A stretch of DNA of 64,000 bases from Veillonella sp. T11011-6 (GTDB taxonomy: Bacteria; Bacillota; Negativicutes; Veillonellales; Veillonellaceae): NCBI RefSeq assembly GCF_002959755.1, contig NZ_PPCW01000004.1, forward strand, positions 186,001-250,000, written 5' to 3'. Positions 46,093 to 55,013 of the stretch are shown in pieces. The notes beneath the pieces were generated by a model that made no database searches, was not told the origin of the DNA, and worked only from the letters and a program-made list of their open reading frames with translations. The position numbers and the translations under genes are program-made. Numbering within the stretch: position 1 is the first letter of the stretch; every line of letters begins with the position of its first letter.

Positions 46093-46383
46093 CTATTTTG
46101 CACCCTCAATGAGTTGCAATTTCTTAGTCTTTGTCATCTGTTTTATGGCATATTCTCTACGTTGTGCGTCCTGTTTATTGTAAAAGCTTTCAGAATATAC
46201 CAACGTAACAGGACGTCGCCCCCGCGTATATTTCGCACCGCCTGGAACATGGCCATTATGAGCCTCCATACGACGCTCAAGATCGGTAGTCCACCCACAA
46301 TACAAAGAATCATCTGCACAACGCACTAAATACACATAGTGTCGCTCTTCAGACTTAGCGTCTTTATTTGCCATTTTTCGCAT
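46093..46383 (-). CDS. GIY-YIG domain protein (UPF0213)
   Basis: A 96-residue single-domain GIY-YIG nuclease-fold protein. The motif reads YVYLVRCADDSLYCGWTTDL (near residues 16-35), with Y-x-Y and Y-C-G replacing the classical GIY and YIG. The downstream Arg and Glu (RREYAIKQ) are kept. Function unknown; these proteins are thought to act on nucleic acids. Its start overlaps the cyclophilin stop by 20 bases. Confidence 0.85.
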   Translation of the reverse strand: MRKMANKDAKSEERHYVYLVRCADDSLYCGWTTDLERRMEAHNGHVPGGAKYTRGRRPVTLVYSESFYNKQDAQRREYAIKQMTKTKKLQLIEGAK

Positions 46384-47005
46384 CGTCAGTAATCGGTTCT
46401 AATGTAATGGTATTAATGATTACAGGTTCTACTGGTTTATCATTACGGCCTGTTTTTACTTTACCGATTTTTTCAACTACATCCATACCTTGTACTACAG
46501 TCCCAAAGATAGTGTGTTTATTGTCTAACCAGTCTGTAGGTCCCAAGGTAATGAAGAATTGAGAACCCCCTGTATTAGGGCCACGGTTCGCCATAGCAAG
46601 GACGCCCATTTTATTGAAGTGTAAATCGTTGGAGAACTCATCAGGAATGGTATAACCAGGGCCACCAGCACCTGTACCATCTGGATCCCCACCTTGAATC
46701 ATAAAACCTTCAATAACGCGGTGGAATGTAACACCATTATAGAAACCTTTCTTCACTAGATAATCAAAGTTTTTTACCGTAATAGGCGCCTTAGATCCTA
46801 GCAAACGAACTTTGAATTGACCATAATTTGTATCAAAAATAGCATACTCATCAGCGATTGGCGCATTAGAGAAATTAGGCATGGTTACAGATTCTGCCTT
46901 TACAGTATTACCTTGTGGTTGCTCCCCACTTTTTGTACCACAAGCTGCTGTACCAAGCATTGTAATCCCCAACATTGCGCATAAAGCTAAGCGTTTCCAG
47001 TTCAT
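46364..47005 (-). CDS. Lipoprotein cyclophilin-type peptidyl-prolyl isomerase
   Basis: A 213-residue exported foldase. The lipoprotein signal has lipobox LGTAAC. The cyclophilin domain follows: FHRVIEGFMIQGGDP, the active-site motif that includes the catalytic Arg, then MANRGPNTGGSQFFIT and LDNKHTIFG. It should catalyse proline isomerisation outside the inner membrane. First gene of a minus-strand run to pyrG; start-stop overlaps link the genes. Confidence 0.93.
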   Translation of the reverse strand: MNWKRLALCAMLGITMLGTAACGTKSGEQPQGNTVKAESVTMPNFSNAPIADEYAIFDTNYGQFKVRLLGSKAPITVKNFDYLVKKGFYNGVTFHRVIEGFMIQGGDPDGTGAGGPGYTIPDEFSNDLHFNKMGVLAMANRGPNTGGSQFFITLGPTDWLDNKHTIFGTVVQGMDVVEKIGKVKTGRNDKPVEPVIINTITLEPITDDAKNGK

Positions 47006-47054
47006 AGTTCCCCCAATATATTGTTTATACTAACATGTATGTAAAATTCACATA

Positions 47055-47089
47055 GAAAAGCCGCTCAACCCGTGAGCGGCTCTTTTTTA
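47055..47089. terminator. Bidirectional-type terminator near the cyclophilin/HAD junction
   Basis: AAAAGCCGCTCA / TGAGCGGCTCTT stem with T tracts on both sides. It ends the HAD-gene unit and lies upstream of the cyclophilin gene. Confidence 0.8.
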
Positions 47090-47231
47090 GTATATCATGT
47101 TTTAGAGAAAATTTGGTTTAAATAATTATTAAATTTACCAATTTATATAACCTTATACTTTCAGTTATATATCAGTAATTATTTACCATCAAATTGTTCA
47201 GTTTTTTAGTCTACAATGAGGACATTAGAAC

Positions 47232-48008
47232 TCAATCAATCCACTTGAAATGCTTGCACGCATTATAGATACCGTCCTTATCACAGTCAGTAGTGATATA
47301 ATCAGCTTTTTCTTTTAATTCAAGGCGTGCATTACCCATGGCAATATTAAGCCATTCCGGTCTAAACATGGATAAATCGTTATACCCATCGCCAAATACT
47401 ACGGCTTGATTAGGCTTCATGCCAAAATAATCCAGCATATTACGAATGCCCAAGGCTTTTTCCATTGGTTCATACAAAACACAGCCATCACCATAACGGA
47501 TGAGCTTATGTGTCATATGCTCAATTTCTTTCTCCTCTTCTTCCCCTTCTTTAAAGAATACATAAATCTTGTAAAATTCTTCTACACTATGAAAGTCAAA
47601 ATTAGGGTCTACTGTCGTTTTAAATACATCCCAATTCGGATGCCACTCTAAAATTTCTTTATACGGTGTAATACGTCCTAATTTATTCCTATCTGTTACA
47701 GCCCAAGGAATATTGTGAGATTCTAAATACTCCAAGTACTTAATACACGCATCACGATCCATACCAATCATGGATACTAATTCATTATTAACGGTCACAC
47801 TATGTCCGCCATCTGCTACAAAATCTGTAAGCCCCGCTTGTTCCGCAAAGCGCTTTGCATCTACTTGGATACGGCCTGTCGCTAGTGCTACCCGATGGCC
47901 ACGGCGCTTTAATTCATCTAAGCTATATTGAGCACTGTCAGGGATTTTACCTTCTGGCCATACAGCTAATGTATTATCGATATCGAAAAAGAAAAACTTC
48001 TGTTCCAC
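47232..48008 (-). CDS. HAD-superfamily (Cof-type) hydrolase
   Basis: A 258-residue phosphatase of the HAD family, IIB cap type. Motif I with nucleophile Asp is FFFDIDNTLAV at residues 5-15. Motif II Thr is in ALATGR. Motif IV is VFGDGYNDLSMF near residue 210. These act on sugar phosphates or flavin nucleotides; the substrate is unknown. The start is GTG, supported by GGAGGG just upstream. Preceded by the DUF1653 gene, 8 bases away. Confidence 0.88.
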   Translation of the reverse strand: MEQKFFFFDIDNTLAVWPEGKIPDSAQYSLDELKRRGHRVALATGRIQVDAKRFAEQAGLTDFVADGGHSVTVNNELVSMIGMDRDACIKYLEYLESHNIPWAVTDRNKLGRITPYKEILEWHPNWDVFKTTVDPNFDFHSVEEFYKIYVFFKEGEEEEKEIEHMTHKLIRYGDGCVLYEPMEKALGIRNMLDYFGMKPNQAVVFGDGYNDLSMFRPEWLNIAMGNARLELKEKADYITTDCDKDGIYNACKHFKWID

Positions 48009-48016
48009 AGGCCCTC

Positions 48017-48253
48017 CTAATCACGTCCGCTCATTAGCTTAAACCGTTCTTTTTGTTCTACATCAGGATATTTTTCTTGATCCACATCACTCAAAAACAT
48101 ATCTAGTGGTCGTACATATAAGTCACGTTGATCATATAATTTTTGATACACTACGAACTGTTCACTCGTTTCCGAATGAGTTGCAACATCTAACACATAA
48201 TAGTACATGCCTTTAAAATGACGATATAAGCCACCCTTTACAATTTTTCGCAT
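48017..48253 (-). CDS. DUF1653 family protein
   Basis: A 78-residue protein of the DUF1653 type: GLYRHFKGMYYYVLDVATHSET followed by VVYQKLY and a Met/Phe-rich end. It is a small beta-rich domain of unknown function, possibly ligand- or nucleic-acid-binding. GAGG precedes the ATG. It sits between the Fe-ADH gene and the HAD gene in one probable transcript. Confidence 0.85.
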   Translation of the reverse strand: MRKIVKGGLYRHFKGMYYYVLDVATHSETSEQFVVYQKLYDQRDLYVRPLDMFLSDVDQEKYPDVEQKERFKLMSGRD

Positions 48254-48297
48254 TTATAACCTCATCACATAACATACACAAACGGTTACAAATTATA

Positions 48298-49371
48298 TTA
48301 ATCAAGAGATTCCATATATTGAATAGCCTTAGTCAACATATCTGCAGTAATTTTGTACGGAGATACATCAATATCATGAACAGATGTAGCCTTTTCAACA
48401 ATTTGAGGAATATGCGATGCAGTAAGACCTAACTGTGAAAGTTTAGTAGGCCAACCTAATTCGCGGTATATTGGCAACCACCGTTGTAATTCATCCATTT
48501 GTTGGTCAACGGTTAACAAAATAAGTAAGCCATATGCTACCATTTCACCATGCAAATGGTTTTCTTCTGTTTCTTTATTAGTAACACAGCCATAACATAC
48601 AGCATGAGCCATATTACTATTATATGCCATAGGAACACAACCCGATACAATACCGGTAGTAAAGATAACAGTCATAGCAATGGTATCAAATGCATCACTA
48701 CGTTTTTTAGCTTGACTGTCTTTATAGGCTTGTATACCATGTACTAAAATTGGTTCACTACACATAGAAGCTAGAGTAAGGCCTAACTGAGTATTATAAT
48801 CTTGCTCACGATTACGAGCAGAAAGATGAGTTTCATAGTGTTTTGCAATAGTATCTCCCATTCCCGCCCACAAGTAACGGCTTGGTGCTTCTACGAGAAT
48901 ATCAGCATCAATAAAGCAGTGCACAGGAGGATGATTTACAAAGGCTACGTCATCAAAAGTATGCTCTGCAGTGTATACAGCTGCTACTTCTGACGTTGCA
49001 GCACAAGTAGAGGCAATGGTCGGAATTGTAAAGAATGGTTTATCATCTAACTCTAGAGCTACTACTTTTACCGTATCCATGGCCTTACCGCCACCAACAG
49101 CAAACATAAAGTCCGCATCTTTTACAGAAGCCATTTGTGCAATTTCCTTACCTCGAGAGAAAGTACACTCTCCACCAAAGTGAATAATATCTAGCACTTT
49201 AATCCCTGCTTTATCAAGCACTGGACGAATGTGTGGCAAAGCTTTAGAAAGAGCTGTCTCACCACCGATGATAGCTACAGACTTACCATATAATTTTGTA
49301 AATTTGGGAATAGTGTCGAACACCTCATGACCGCCAAAACTATAACTAGGTAAACAATGAGTACTACGCAT
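48298..49371 (-). CDS. Iron-containing alcohol dehydrogenase family protein (GldA-like)
   Basis: A 357-residue NAD(P)-dependent dehydrogenase of the group III family. GGGKAMDTVK near residue 93 binds the nucleotide, and TIASTCAATSEV follows. Metal ligands are in GMGDTIAKHYE (Asp) and LHGEMVAYG (His). The pattern is nearer glycerol dehydrogenase than butanol dehydrogenase. The actual alcohol is not clear. AAGGAAG precedes the ATG. Probably co-transcribed with DUF1653 and HAD genes. Confidence 0.85.
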   Translation of the reverse strand: MRSTHCLPSYSFGGHEVFDTIPKFTKLYGKSVAIIGGETALSKALPHIRPVLDKAGIKVLDIIHFGGECTFSRGKEIAQMASVKDADFMFAVGGGKAMDTVKVVALELDDKPFFTIPTIASTCAATSEVAAVYTAEHTFDDVAFVNHPPVHCFIDADILVEAPSRYLWAGMGDTIAKHYETHLSARNREQDYNTQLGLTLASMCSEPILVHGIQAYKDSQAKKRSDAFDTIAMTVIFTTGIVSGCVPMAYNSNMAHAVCYGCVTNKETEENHLHGEMVAYGLLILLTVDQQMDELQRWLPIYRELGWPTKLSQLGLTASHIPQIVEKATSVHDIDVSPYKITADMLTKAIQYMESLD

Positions 49372-49465
49372 AAAATCTTCCTTCCTTCATTATCTATATT
49401 CTTATTATACTTATTATAGAAACTTCTACTCACAAAATCAATTTTATATGACAACCCTTAAGACA

Positions 49466-49512
49466 CAAAAAGGTTCTATACTTTCACCAAAAACGAAAGT
49501 ATAGAACCTTTA
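49466..49512 (-). terminator. Terminator of brnQ
   Basis: A 17-bp stem AAGGTTCTATACTTTC-type pairs with its complement around a 9-base loop. A T tract follows on the minus strand, close to the brnQ stop. Confidence 0.88.
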
Positions 49513-49518
49513 ATACTA

Positions 49519-50850
49519 TTATTTATTTTCGGACACGAGCCCTTTATGGATAAGACCTACAATAAAACCGAGTATTGCAAAGCTCACCCAACCCATACCG
49601 GCTGCTTGGAACGGAATATATTGAGTAAATAACCCCTCTAAAGCATCTGGTGCAATACCAGCGGTTTCTAAGCCAGTCATAAGTGCAGAGATCATTGTAA
49701 GACCAATTGTCCATGCATATATACAACGACGACCGCCAAAGACATCGTTAATTAATGCGAGTAAAATGATTACAATTGTCAATGGATACAACAACATTAA
49801 CACAGGAATGGCAGCACTGATGATTGTTTTCAAACCGAACATGCTAAGACCAAATGCTGCTACGGAGAAGATTACTACATATAATTTATAGCTAATCTTC
49901 GGTGTCAACTTATGGAAGTATGTACCACAAGAAGTAATTAAACCGATACTTGTAGACAAACAAGCCAAGAGAACGATAATAGCCAGAATTATTTGTCCAA
50001 AATCACCAAATAAATAGTTAGCACTTGTAGAAAGGACAGGCGCACCTGTATCGAATAGACCAAAACGTTCAACACTAGTAGCACCAATGTTAGCGATAAA
50101 TACATACACAATACCGAGAAGACCTACGGCAATAGCACCAACTTCCATCACGGTTTTAGTAATTACTTCATGATTTGTAGCGCCACTAAGTCGAACAAAG
50201 TCGATAACAAGAATAGCAAATACTACAGAAGCTAACGCATCCATTGTATTATAGCCATCTAAGAATCCTTGTAACACAGCAGTAGGTGCATCTCCATACG
50301 CTGGTTGTGGCAATGGATAACCACCAATTGGCGTAATAAAGGATTTAACAATAAGTAACAAGATAACTAATAATAAAGCTGGAGTTAAAATGTTACCAAT
50401 GCGATTTACAAGCTTGTGAGGGCTAATGGATAACCATAAAGATACACCAAAGAATATGGCGAGGAATATGGGTTCCATATTCATATGCAAGCCTTCAGCA
50501 AATGGCTTGATGGCGATTTCATAAGCCACTGTACCAGTACGCGGTGTGGCAAACATAGGCCCAATACTCAAGTAAAGTGCGATAGTGTATATTAAGCCAT
50601 AAATTGGATGAACACGACTCGCTAACTCTTCAACATCTTTACAAGAGGAGTAGCCCATAGCTACAACACCTAATAGTGGAAGGCCTACACCGGTTAATAC
50701 AAAGCCGAACAAAGCCCAACCCACATTATCACCAGCATGTTGACCTAAGGCCGCTGGGAAGATCAAGTTCCCTGCCCCAAAGAATAGGGCGAATAACATC
50801 ATGCCTATAGCCCAATAGGCACGGGCAGATAATTTATCATTACCATTCAT
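49519..50850 (-). CDS. brnQ: Branched-chain amino acid:Na+ symporter (BrnQ/LivCS)
   Basis: Inner-membrane importer of leucine, isoleucine and valine, 443 residues, about twelve helices. FFGAGNLIFPAALGQHAG near residue 20 is the family N-terminal motif, and TPRTGTVAYEIAIKPF near 110 is well conserved. AAAGGGGG precedes the ATG. Single-gene unit with terminator. Confidence 0.93.
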   Translation of the reverse strand: MNGNDKLSARAYWAIGMMLFALFFGAGNLIFPAALGQHAGDNVGWALFGFVLTGVGLPLLGVVAMGYSSCKDVEELASRVHPIYGLIYTIALYLSIGPMFATPRTGTVAYEIAIKPFAEGLHMNMEPIFLAIFFGVSLWLSISPHKLVNRIGNILTPALLLVILLLIVKSFITPIGGYPLPQPAYGDAPTAVLQGFLDGYNTMDALASVVFAILVIDFVRLSGATNHEVITKTVMEVGAIAVGLLGIVYVFIANIGATSVERFGLFDTGAPVLSTSANYLFGDFGQIILAIIVLLACLSTSIGLITSCGTYFHKLTPKISYKLYVVIFSVAAFGLSMFGLKTIISAAIPVLMLLYPLTIVIILLALINDVFGGRRCIYAWTIGLTMISALMTGLETAGIAPDALEGLFTQYIPFQAAGMGWVSFAILGFIVGLIHKGLVSENK

Positions 50851-50979
50851 AAAAGTAACCCCCTTTAGGTTATATATAGAAATAATATTACTATTATAAT
50901 CCTAACGAGTATATGTATGCAATAAAAATATCCTTATCATGATATATCAGCATAACACTATTCCCGTAAGTAAAAGGGA

Positions 50980-52986
50980 TTAAACATCCGCCTTTTTGAT
51001 ATGAACTTGTACATCGTAGAATGTACTGCCCCAACCTTGATCAGTTGGTCTGTCTGCAGTAAGCGCATTGATAGCTACATTTGGATCACTAGATTGTGAT
51101 TGCCACCACACGCCAAGTGTTACTAATGTACCTCGTTGTACCTCTTCATCGTAGTAACTTTTAATTCTTACACTACCACGATTATTATAGATTTCTACTT
51201 CATCCCCATCATTAATGTTATATACCTTTGCATCTTCAGGATTGATACGAAGTTTCATAAGCTCAGGATCATCAAACTCGAGTTCACAAAAGCTAGAATC
51301 TAAAATACGAATATCGTTCCCTATGATGAGCCAAAACGGTGCATTATCTCCATATGGAGGCAAATAACGAATTAATGGTTCCACATCATTTGGATTATAT
51401 AGCTCTATTTTTCCAGATGGCGTTTTAAAGTCTAATTTATAATTTTCAGGTAATGTCATCTCTACAGGTTCACCTTGTAAGATTACATCTTGATCGACCC
51501 CAGATATACGACTAGATGTACGAACAATTTGTTCTATTAGCTCCCGTTCACTAAGGTTAAAGAATTCATCTTCAAGCCCCATACGTTTAGCTAATTCAGA
51601 AATCACTTGCCAGTTAGAGCGAGATTCGCCAACAGGATCGATTAATTTATAGCCAGTTCCGATTGTATAGTGCCCATAGGAGTTATATATATCGTCATGC
51701 TCTACTGATGTAGTGGCCGGCAACACAATATCCGCATATTTACATGTATCTGTAAAGAACCGTTCATGAACAACCGTAAACAGATCATCTCTCATCAGAC
51801 CGTTTCGCACCACATTTTGATCAGGTGCTGTTATGGCAGGATTACTAGAGAACACATAAAGACTATGCACAGCCGTACCTGATGGATTTGTAAGCATTTC
51901 ACCTAGTTTAATCATAGGCATCAATCGCTTGGCTGGTGCATCGACATCAGCTTGTTGCATTACGTCTTTACCAACAAACTTACTGCCACTTGCACTTGAT
52001 AGCAAACCACCTCCTAAATGTTGCCAAGCACCAACTACAGCAGGTAATGCATTAACCGCACGACAACTCATGGCACCATTTCCATAGCGTGACAATCCGC
52101 TGCCAAGACGAATGAATGGAGCCTTAGCGTTAGCGTATGCATGAGCAAACTCGGTCATACGCTCTACGGAAACGCCACAAAGCTCAGATGCTTTTTCCGG
52201 TGTAAAATCAAGCAACACATCGTTTACAAGCTCATCATAACCTTGTACATGTTTCTTAATAAAATCTATATCTGCTAATCCATCTCGATGAATAATATGA
52301 AGCATACCTAACGCTAAGGCGACATCACTACCAGGTTTTACGTAAATATGTTCATGAGCTTGATTAAAGGTATATGTTTTATGAGTATCTATAATCCAAA
52401 CTCGAGCGCCATTCTTTTTGGCTATATTTACATCATGTAAGATATGAACATCGGTAGCAGTCGCATTAATGCCCCATAAAACAATTAAATCGCTATGTTG
52501 TGCCTCTTGCGGTTTAATGGCTAATGTATCACCGTAAACAGCGCGGAAACCTGCCTGCTTAGCGGGAGAGCAAATACCACGGTCTTGATCTGTCGCCCCA
52601 ATACAGCGGAAAAAGTAATCTGCTGCTGGGCTTTGAATAACTCCCATAGTGCCGGCATAGGAGTAGCGTAAAATACTTTCACTACCATAAGTACTAATGG
52701 TATCTTTAAAATTATTAACAATGATATCTAATGCCTCATCCCAGCTGATACGCACATATTGATCTTCTCCAATACCTTTCTTGCCAACCCGTTTCATTGG
52801 GTACTGTAAACGCAACGGAGAATGAACCACTCGTTCATAATGCGCCATCTTAGGGCATAATGTACCTCTTGTAAAAGCATGATCTTTGTTACCACGAACA
52901 GATACCACTCTATTGTTATCTACCGATACGATTAGACCACATGCATCTGGACAGTCATATGGACATACTGATTTGTATTCTTTCAA
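50980..52986 (-). CDS. Molybdopterin (bis-MGD) oxidoreductase with [4Fe-4S] cluster
   Basis: A 668-residue catalytic subunit of the DMSO reductase superfamily. The N-terminal CPYDCPDAC and a later Cys in GTLCPKM bind a 4Fe-4S cluster. The large central domain and the C-terminal molybdopterin-dinucleotide domain (near 550-665) follow. No Tat signal is seen, so it is cytoplasmic. The start is TTG 52986, with GAGGTG 6 bases upstream; a GTG three codons earlier overlaps that site. No partner subunit is adjacent. Substrate unknown; formate, polysulfide or thiosulfate enzymes are related. Confidence 0.85.
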   Translation of the reverse strand: MKEYKSVCPYDCPDACGLIVSVDNNRVVSVRGNKDHAFTRGTLCPKMAHYERVVHSPLRLQYPMKRVGKKGIGEDQYVRISWDEALDIIVNNFKDTISTYGSESILRYSYAGTMGVIQSPAADYFFRCIGATDQDRGICSPAKQAGFRAVYGDTLAIKPQEAQHSDLIVLWGINATATDVHILHDVNIAKKNGARVWIIDTHKTYTFNQAHEHIYVKPGSDVALALGMLHIIHRDGLADIDFIKKHVQGYDELVNDVLLDFTPEKASELCGVSVERMTEFAHAYANAKAPFIRLGSGLSRYGNGAMSCRAVNALPAVVGAWQHLGGGLLSSASGSKFVGKDVMQQADVDAPAKRLMPMIKLGEMLTNPSGTAVHSLYVFSSNPAITAPDQNVVRNGLMRDDLFTVVHERFFTDTCKYADIVLPATTSVEHDDIYNSYGHYTIGTGYKLIDPVGESRSNWQVISELAKRMGLEDEFFNLSERELIEQIVRTSSRISGVDQDVILQGEPVEMTLPENYKLDFKTPSGKIELYNPNDVEPLIRYLPPYGDNAPFWLIIGNDIRILDSSFCELEFDDPELMKLRINPEDAKVYNINDGDEVEIYNNRGSVRIKSYYDEEVQRGTLVTLGVWWQSQSSDPNVAINALTADRPTDQGWGSTFYDVQVHIKKADV

Positions 52987-53365
52987 AATAAGCACCTCGC
53001 TTATAAATTATATAAACTATAGGATGTATATTTATATTATATTACAGCATCCTCTGTATAAGTGTAACCTTTAATACATTTTCTAACTTTGTAAAGATTA
53101 AGAATACTGCATATATTGCATAACAATACATTCAGTTATCACAATACGTTAATATACTCATCAATATTTTTTATATATAACACTAAACATTTCAAGTTTT
53201 ATCGATATTTATCCATTCTCATTCTTACTCAAAGCCTAAACAGATATACTAATAAGCTCTATAAAAATACTGCAAATCTATAAAAAAATTATGCAACCAT
53301 AACTAAAAGTCATAACCATATAGTTTTAGGTATAATCAGTTGTTTCAGTAACTACCCTAGGAATA
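52987..53365. other. Intergenic region between divergent genes
   Basis: AT-rich, no gene seen. A TATAAT near 53331 could start a longer leader to the lactate/malate dehydrogenase gene, but its -35 is poor. Confidence 0.35.
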
Positions 53366-53381
53366 TGTGACAAACATCACC
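53366..53381 (+). promoter_or_regulatory. CRP/FNR-family-like site upstream of the dehydrogenase
   Basis: TGTGA-N6-TCACC, close to the CRP consensus, is centred about 85-90 bases upstream of the start expected from the promoter at 53426-53454. It suggests control by a CRP/FNR-type regulator. Confidence 0.4.
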
Positions 53382-53425
53382 GGTACGTATGCGTATTTAG
53401 TAATGTGTTTCAGACTGTAAGACTA

Positions 53426-53454
53426 TTCAATCTCACATCTTTCTGTGCTATACT
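53426..53454 (+). promoter_or_regulatory. Promoter of the lactate/malate dehydrogenase gene
   Basis: TTCAAT (53426-53431), a 17-base spacer, and TATACT (53449-53454) with an extended TGC. It leaves a leader of about 100 bases. Confidence 0.5.
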
Positions 53455-53566
53455 GACATTGTCATTTGAGAGGATATAGAGCTCACAAGATATCATTTAA
53501 ATTTCATGATATTTTAGAGTGATGTTACTATATCAGGTACATATTTTCTGAAAAGAGGTTTTAACG

Positions 53567-54706
53567 ATGGCAGACGCAAAAAACACTGTGTTATTCCCTT
53601 ATGAAACATTGAAAAAATTAAGCATGGACGCTTTCCAAAAATTCGGTTTCTCCGAAAAAGAAGCTGACATCATCCAAGACGTACTTTTGACTTCCGACTT
53701 GTTCGGTATTCAAAGCCATGGTATGCAACGTATGGTTCGTTACCACAAAGGTATCACTAATGGCTTGATCAAAATCGACGCAAAACCTGAAATCGTAAAA
53801 GAAACTCCAATTTCCGCAGTTATCGACGGTCATGACGGCATGGGCCAATTGTTGGGTCACATGGCTATGGAAATGGCTATCGAAAAAGCTAAAAAATCCG
53901 GTGTTGGTATCGTATCCGTACGTAACTCCAACCACTATGGTATCGCTGGTTACTATGCCAAAATGGCTTCCGACCAAGGCTTAATCGGTTTCTCTTGTAC
54001 AAACTCCGAAGCAATCATGGTTCCTGTATATGCTCGTAAAGCTATGCTTGGTTCCAACCCTATCGCTTGGACTGTACCTGCTGATCCTGTTGACTTCTTC
54101 TTCGATTGCTCCACTACAGTAGTAACTCGTGGTAAACTTGAAATGTACAACAAAATGGGCAAAGCTACTCCAGATGGCTGGGCTGTTAACAAAGACGGCG
54201 TTCCTTCCACTGACGCAGCTGAAGTATTGGGCAACATCTCCCGTCATGAAGGCGGCGGTATCCTTCCTTTAGGTGGTGCTACAGAAGTTCTTGGCGGCCA
54301 CAAAGGTTATGGTAACGGCATGATTGCTGAATTATTCTCCTCCATCTTGTCTCAAGGCGGTACTTCCAACAAATGTATGGTTGGCGGTAAATCCAACATC
54401 TGCCACGGCTTCATGGCTATCAACCCTGAATTCTTCGGTGACCCAGCTGAAATCAAAAAACACTTCTCCCAATTCTTACAAGAATTACGTGAAGCTCCTA
54501 AAGCTCAAGGTCAAGACCGTATCTACACTCATGGCGAAAAAGAACATGAATCTGTTGCTAAAGTTAAAGCTGAAGGCATCCCTGTACTTAACGGTACAAT
54601 GCTTGAAGTTCAAGACCTTTGCAATGAATTAGGTTTAGACTTCAAATCCTACTTCGGCGATTATGTACCAGAAGCTCCTGCTACAATGTTCAAAGGTAAC
54701 TACTAA
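53567..54706 (+). CDS. Malate/L-lactate dehydrogenase family oxidoreductase (Ldh2)
   Basis: NAD(P)-dependent dehydrogenase of the Ldh_2 family, 379 residues. HGMQRMVRYHKGITNG near residue 50 holds the catalytic His, and NSNHYGIAGYYAKMA near 120 is conserved. ATPDGWAVNKDGVPS fits the nucleotide region. Codon use is strongly biased, as for an abundant enzyme. A lactate permease follows, supporting a role with lactate or malate in fermentation. AGAGG precedes the ATG. Two hairpins end it before the permease. Confidence 0.88.
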   Translation: MADAKNTVLFPYETLKKLSMDAFQKFGFSEKEADIIQDVLLTSDLFGIQSHGMQRMVRYHKGITNGLIKIDAKPEIVKETPISAVIDGHDGMGQLLGHMAMEMAIEKAKKSGVGIVSVRNSNHYGIAGYYAKMASDQGLIGFSCTNSEAIMVPVYARKAMLGSNPIAWTVPADPVDFFFDCSTTVVTRGKLEMYNKMGKATPDGWAVNKDGVPSTDAAEVLGNISRHEGGGILPLGGATEVLGGHKGYGNGMIAELFSSILSQGGTSNKCMVGGKSNICHGFMAINPEFFGDPAEIKKHFSQFLQELREAPKAQGQDRIYTHGEKEHESVAKVKAEGIPVLNGTMLEVQDLCNELGLDFKSYFGDYVPEAPATMFKGNY

Positions 54707-54753
54707 TACCTAAGACCTTACAAAGGCCCTAACGTGGACATGTAGTCAGTAAA

Positions 54754-54800
54754 GAAGGGGACATAAACACTGTTTATGTCCCCTCTCTTATATTTTTTTA
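54754..54800 (+). terminator. Terminator of the dehydrogenase gene
   Basis: AGGGGACATAAAC / GTTTATGTCCCCT stem, 3-base loop, then T-rich tract. A second, weaker hairpin TTAACCTC / GAGGTTAA follows at 54807-54831. Confidence 0.88.
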
Positions 54801-55013
54801 ATCTCATTAACCTCAAAAACCATGAGGTTAAAAAATTTTAAGAGATATATTAATTTTTATGATAAGTTTATCTGTTATTTTATTGTAAGCTTTTATTTTA
54901 ACTGAACTTTTACAACTTAATACAATAGCGATTTACTCATCAATTAAATTGATTAAGCTACATCGTCCTGTTAAGCATATATTTTTATTTTTCTTGAAAG
55001 GATGATTTTAGAA

